From Pampus argenteus (lineage: Eukaryota; Chordata; Actinopteri; Scombriformes; Stromateidae), in NCBI GenBank assembly GCA_036937835.1, contig CM072877.1, positions 17,352,001-17,416,000 on the forward strand: a DNA stretch of 64,000 bases, in the 5' to 3' direction. A model generated the notes under the pieces. It was not told the origin of the DNA, did no database searches, and saw nothing but the letters and a program-made list of their open reading frames with translations. The translations under genes and the position numbers were made by a program. Below are positions 63,101 to 64,000 of the stretch, one piece after another. Position 1 is the first letter of the stretch. Each line of letters starts with the position of its first letter.

Positions 63101-63401
63101 AGAGGTGATTGGAAGATCAGAAACATGGGAGAGCTTGTCTTTGTCTATTTTATGTGAGGTAGGTGGAGGGGAGTAAAGGTGGTTACTCTTGGCAATGTAT
63201 GACTTTTGAATGCTAGGTTCACGTGTTGCAGAGGAGTTAAGCGGTAATTACCTTCTCTAACAGCTGCCTCAGTTGTTTGGTGCGGGCATCCCTTGAGCAC
63301 ATGGACTGCTGGGGCGCCACCACGGTGCAGACACACCTTCCCTCACTATCCTGGGCTGAACTGTACACCTGCCATGATTCCTCTGGGTTTGCTGGCAACA
63401 C
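53502..63401 (-). CDS. olfm1: Olfactomedin 1 / noelin 1, partial (5 coding exons; N-terminal signal exon outside window)
   Basis: The spliced minus-strand CDS is join of 63401-63252, 62494-62339, 60329-60110, 56114-56008 and 54176-53502. It totals 1308 nt, or 435 codons plus a stop, and every intron is GT-AG with matching phases (0, 0, 1, 0). Noelin 1 is a secreted, glycosylated, coiled-coil-linked neuronal protein; in vertebrates it associates with synaptic and AMPA-receptor complexes and acts in axon growth and neural-crest or neural differentiation. In order, the product has the Cys-containing noelin region (residues about 1-50 of the part seen), a coiled coil (about 51-175), and an olfactomedin beta-propeller (about 177-432). 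The type is 1 rather than 2 or 3 because of the HYAWGGHSDIDLM and NGYSGGTKV segments and the RSEEL end (mammalian OLFM1 ends RSDEL). Human OLFM1 has 485 residues, so about 50 residues, including the signal peptide, are missing at the right edge. I cannot tell which fish paralogue (a or b) this is. Confidence 0.96.
55433..55567 (+). repeat. TTAGCATAAAG-family dispersed repeat, copy 5 (in olfm1 intron)
   Basis: It contains GAAGCTGCAGCCAG, CTTAGCATAAAGAG, GAACTAACCGTCTAC and GTGGTATCGATCTTGTC, matching the family in order but with mutations. It lies inside the 1831-bp olfm1 intron. Confidence 0.6.
55578..55925 (+). mobile_element. Possible old hAT-like element (ACTGGGTATTG... type)
   Basis: It starts GGACTGGGTATTGTTTGAAA with TACTGATACC after it, and ends near CAGTACCACAAAAGTACTGAGG. 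I recognise the opening as that of a common fish repeat with repeated TACTGATACC-like motifs. Ends and duplication are not clear. Confidence 0.35.
56008..56114 (-). CDS. olfm1: olfm1 coding exon: start of olfactomedin domain
   Basis: This 107-bp exon is too short to show as a long open frame. It sits between a TTGCAG acceptor and a GTATGT donor. The first two bases complete an Ala codon split with the previous exon; 35 codons follow, beginning CGKLTGISDP and ending APEGDTR. This is the conserved opening of the olfactomedin domain of noelins, with the cysteine that forms the domain's disulfide and the SRFGSWMTDPLAP signature. The phase joins exactly to V-W-Y-M-D in the last exon. Confidence 0.96.
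59345..59367 (+). repeat. (GT)n microsatellite in olfm1 intron
   Basis: About 11 GT units. Confidence 0.9.
59547..59797 (+). mobile_element. TAGGGCTGCAAC-type hAT element in olfm1 intron, diverged
   Basis: It begins TGGGGCTTCAAC and ends AATAGTTTCAGCACTA, imperfect inverse ends. The interior has AGCCCATTACAGTTTTCT and CCAGAGAATG, as in the family. The flanking 8-mers (GTGTCTGC and GCGTCTTG) agree at 5 of 8 positions, consistent with a decayed duplication but weak. Confidence 0.6.
60110..60329 (-). CDS. olfm1: olfm1 coding exon: coiled-coil region
   Basis: This 220-bp exon has a TTTCAG acceptor and a GTAGGC donor. It encodes 73 full codons plus one base, from AIKAKMEELRPLIPVLEEYK to RLRACMQKL. 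The sequence is rich in Leu and Glu with heptad spacing and contains an NLT sequon and a cysteine (RAC) thought to take part in inter-chain disulfides of the noelin tetramer. It matches the family's highly conserved EEYKADAKLVLQFKEEVQ block. The first residue is Ala, the position at which mammalian short (Y-type) isoforms diverge and stop. Confidence 0.96.
60848..60918 (+). repeat. (AAT)n tracts in olfm1 intron
   Basis: Two AAT arrays (60848-60869 and 60896-60918) separated by an AAG-rich spacer. Confidence 0.88.
61251..61271 (+). repeat. (TA)n microsatellite in olfm1 intron
   Basis: About 10 TA units after an AC-rich stretch. Confidence 0.9.
61429..61630 (+). mobile_element. TAGGGCTGCAAC-type hAT element in olfm1 intron
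   Basis: It begins TAGAGCTGCAA and ends TTGCAGCCCTA, inverse ends matching at 10 of 11 positions. The interior has GGTTTCAGCTTCTCGTGTGC and CTGAATATCTTCAAGTTCTG, blocks of the same family read in the opposite orientation to the 48.8-kb copy. No clear target duplication remains. Confidence 0.65.
61771..61920 (+). mobile_element. Fragment of the same hAT-type family
   Basis: It has TAGAGCTGGAAG, TTGTTCCAACTTCTCATTTG, TGCTGCTTTCCTTCGTCTTA and TCTTAGGTTTTAGATTG, aligning by eye with the interior of the neighbouring copy. The end is not defined. With the copy at 61429 it forms a tandem pair about 140 bp apart. Confidence 0.5.
62339..62494 (-). CDS. olfm1: olfm1 coding exon: first half of coiled coil
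   Basis: This 156-bp exon encodes 52 codons, phase 0 at both ends, from VQNMTQSIQVLDQRTQ to NIAKQYK. The acceptor is ACCTCAG and the donor GTACGG. It has amphipathic heptads with many Gln, Glu and Lys, and one NMT sequon. It matches the noelin segment in which the coiled coil follows the N-terminal cysteine-rich part. The open frame continues 39 codons past the donor into the intron before a stop at about 62219. Confidence 0.96.
62495..63251 (-). other. olfm1: olfm1 intron between noelin-region and first coiled-coil exons
   Basis: This 757-bp GT-AG intron has no repeats or genes that I recognise, apart from a short (AC)n tract near 63005. Confidence 0.85.
63252..63401 (-). CDS. olfm1: olfm1 coding exon: N-terminal noelin (M) region
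   Basis: This 150-bp exon encodes 50 codons, phase 0 at both ends, from VLPANPEESWQVYSSAQDSE to KQLRQLLEK. The acceptor is GTCCTCAG and the donor GTAATT. It contains the RCVCTVVAP cysteine pair and the SMCSRDARTKQL segment, diagnostic of the noelin N-terminal domain shared by all splice forms. In vertebrates the exon upstream is one of two alternative signal-peptide exons. Neither was recognised between 63402 and the window end, so they lie farther right. Confidence 0.96.
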
Positions 63402-64000
63402 CTGAGGACAAAGATAAAGATAAAGTAGAGAAAAAAGGGGGAACAGTTGGAGGAAAACAGCTCAGTCAAAAACAGAAAAAAAAGAAAAGTTGACACTTCA
63501 CCACAAAAATACATTGATGTTTGTCTGTGCAAGATGCTTCTGTGCTGTTTGGACTTTTAGTGCAGCCAACTGTGCCCATTTGATGCTAAAGCTGTGTTGC
63601 ATTTGCATCACCATCTGGTCATCATCAACCACCCGGCTCCACCCGTTTTGCAGCATCATACTGTATATATTAAAGTCACACAAAGGGTAGATGCAACTTC
63701 TGTTATTCAGTGGGTTTGGATGTGTGTGGAAGCTCACAGAGTGTCAAGTGTGTTCGAGAAAGAGACTAAAACTCCAGTTACTAACCTGCTGATCTGATCA
63801 GAACAAAGATATTCATCACTGCATCAGCAATATAAATAAATAAATAAATCAAAGCAGAGACTTGATGATTGATTCAATTAGTGTGAAGGAGTGAGTTCAC
63901 AAAATCTAAAAAAGGAGCTTGCGGCAACTGTCAGTCAGCTGCAGTTTTTTTTTTTTAACTAAAGGATGTGCTGACAAGAAGAAAAATCAGCATGAAGCAC
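63402..64000 (-). other. olfm1: Part of olfm1 upstream intron
   Basis: This lies upstream of the VLPANP exon. No signal-peptide exon with a suitable phase-0 donor was recognised. It holds A-rich tracts, a short (AAAT)n tract at 63832-63849 and a poly(T) run near 63946. Confidence 0.6.

Noticed and set aside
63402..63532. Hydrophobic minus-strand peptide just upstream of the VLPANP exon, considered as a signal-peptide exon
   Set aside because: It lies in a different frame and beyond the exon's own acceptor, has no phase-0 donor, and its hydrophobicity comes from A/T-rich DNA.

Overview
The window looks like nuclear DNA from a ray-finned fish, probably a percomorph teleost. It is AT-rich and mostly non-coding. 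It carries many (TG/AC)n microsatellites, short non-autonomous hAT-type elements, a truncated tRNA-derived SINE, and dispersed repeats of kinds I know from teleost genomes. The one clear gene has spliceosomal introns and a vertebrate protein sequence.

The only gene identified with confidence is olfactomedin 1 (noelin 1, olfm1), on the minus strand at the right end (53502-63401). Five coding exons are present, all with GT-AG borders and matching phases. They encode the last 435 residues: the N-terminal noelin region, the coiled coil, and the complete olfactomedin beta-propeller ending in -RSEEL. The signal-peptide exon or exons (A/B type) lie beyond the right edge. The introns measure 757, 2009, 3995 and 1831 bp and contain several repeat copies. 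The 3' UTR runs left from 53501; its poly(A) site cannot be fixed from sequence alone.

The left 53 kb is mainly a gene-poor flank downstream of olfm1. It contains two smaller gene-like items. (1) At about 41.0 kb there is a compact promoter with ETS, RFX X-box, YY1 and CRE motifs. It has an initiator-exon-like ORF on the minus strand (starts MDFEEDF, ends at a good GTAAGA donor) and a short presequence-like exon on the plus strand. This resembles a head-to-head promoter, but I could not identify either product or find later exons with certainty. (2) At 35.35-35.82 kb, plus strand, there is a THAP-zinc-finger-like segment (CX4C ... CSEHF) with a 97-bp intron and an apparent frame break, probably a pseudogene.

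The repeats include an intact 272-bp hAT MITE with perfect 16-bp inverted ends and an 8-bp target duplication (44955-45226), and a SINE remnant with an 8-bp duplication (17578-17717). Four copies of a TAGGGCTGCAAC-type hAT family lie in or near olfm1, and five copies of a TTAGCATAAAG-type family are spread across the window. An inverted pair of related segments sits at 23.7/24.1 kb. No CRISPR array, rRNA or convincing tRNA gene was seen, and I found no evidence of a new multi-gene system. The best leads for follow-up are the 41-kb bidirectional promoter and its unidentified first exon.
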